This document shows positions 63,901-64,000 of a DNA stretch of 64,000 bases, in pieces. Position 1 is the stretch's first letter. Each line of letters begins with the position of its first letter. This DNA comes from Lachnospiraceae bacterium (GTDB lineage: Bacteria > Bacillota > Clostridia > Lachnospirales > Lachnospiraceae): the NCBI GenBank assembly GCA_022510525.1, contig JAFLTH010000003.1, positions 16,217 through 80,216 of the forward strand, read 5' to 3'. The notes under the pieces are model-generated. The model searched no databases, had not been told where the DNA came from, and saw only the letters and a program-made list of their open reading frames with translations. The position numbers were made by a program, and so were the translations under genes.

Positions 63901-63944
63901 AACAGCGCAAAGTTAAATCCAAACTTAACTTTGCGCTGTTTTGA
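63901..63944 (+). terminator. Terminator of the pilus operon
   Basis: AACAGCGCAAAGTTAA pairs perfectly with TTAACTTTGCGCTGTT around an 8-base loop and ends in TTTTG. The A-rich left end is short, so it mainly serves the plus strand. No gene is visible in the last 56 bases. Confidence 0.85.
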
Positions 63945-64000
63945 GTAAATTGAAATTTGTCGCTGGGCCTGGAGGACGGATTGCGCAAATAGTAAGTTGG

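Overview
The window looks like chromosomal DNA from a spore-forming, low-GC anaerobe of the Lachnospiraceae (class Clostridia). The grounds are the DUF5717/DUF5716-type cluster that I know only from this family, gpr-spoIIP-lepA-hemW gene order, an intact sigK, a clostridial type IV pilus locus, and secreted mosaic polysaccharide-degrading proteins. I cannot name a genus from the sequence alone. No rRNA, tRNA, CRISPR array or insertion sequence was recognised.

Layout. (1) 1-1.2 kb: the C-terminal end of a large serine recombinase abuts, tail to tail, a spore-type gene on the minus strand that has lost its 3' half. This looks like the edge of an integrated element. (2) 1.2-1.6 kb and again 36.4-37.2 kb: very small protein genes in near-identical regulatory cassettes. 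(3) 2-8.7 kb: a 2,242-residue secreted pectate lyase. (4) 8.9-15.9 kb: a four-gene operon of unknown function (1200-residue DUF5717-type protein, actin/Hsp70-fold protein, helical-repeat protein, membrane coiled-coil protein). (5) 16-22.5 kb: purine synthesis genes purC, purF, purB and purA, with a convergent PurF paralogue that lacks the glutaminase cysteine. (6) 22.6-26.9 kb: TMEM165/GDT1 transporter, zinc-ribbon membrane protein, TPM-domain protein, acyltransferase and rpsT. (7) 27-33 kb: gpr, spoIIP, lepA, a class III Fic protein and hemW. (8) 33.2-36.2 kb: sigK, a degenerate HD-GYP protein and pilT. (9) 37.2-43 kb: comM, dprA, a PD-(D/E)XK-like protein and a sulfatase-like membrane protein, followed by a 0.6 kb non-coding stretch with three related hairpins. 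(10) 43.5-63.9 kb: a type IV pilus operon: pilC, pilA, pilD, a pilM-pilN fusion, pilO, four prepilin-like genes (three of them encoding very large proteins), a 2.2 kDa-scale repeat-rich secreted protein of about 2,160 residues, and pilB.

How they fit together. Two themes recur. The first is sporulation: gpr, spoIIP, sigK, and the interrupted spore gene, which has a sigma-K-like promoter matching the one before sigK. The second is surface biology: pectin degradation, type IV pili with PilT and PilB motors, and competence-related comM and dprA, which could use the pili for DNA uptake. A c-di-GMP link is possible through the MshEN-like domain of PilB. Many start codons in the ORF track are too far upstream; I moved them where a ribosome binding site decides the matter.

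The best candidates for undescribed biology are the DUF5717 operon, the small-protein cassettes with shared terminator/promoter sequence, the interrupted spore gene with its recombinase, the pilus locus with giant pilin-like proteins, and the three covarying hairpins near 43.1 kb.
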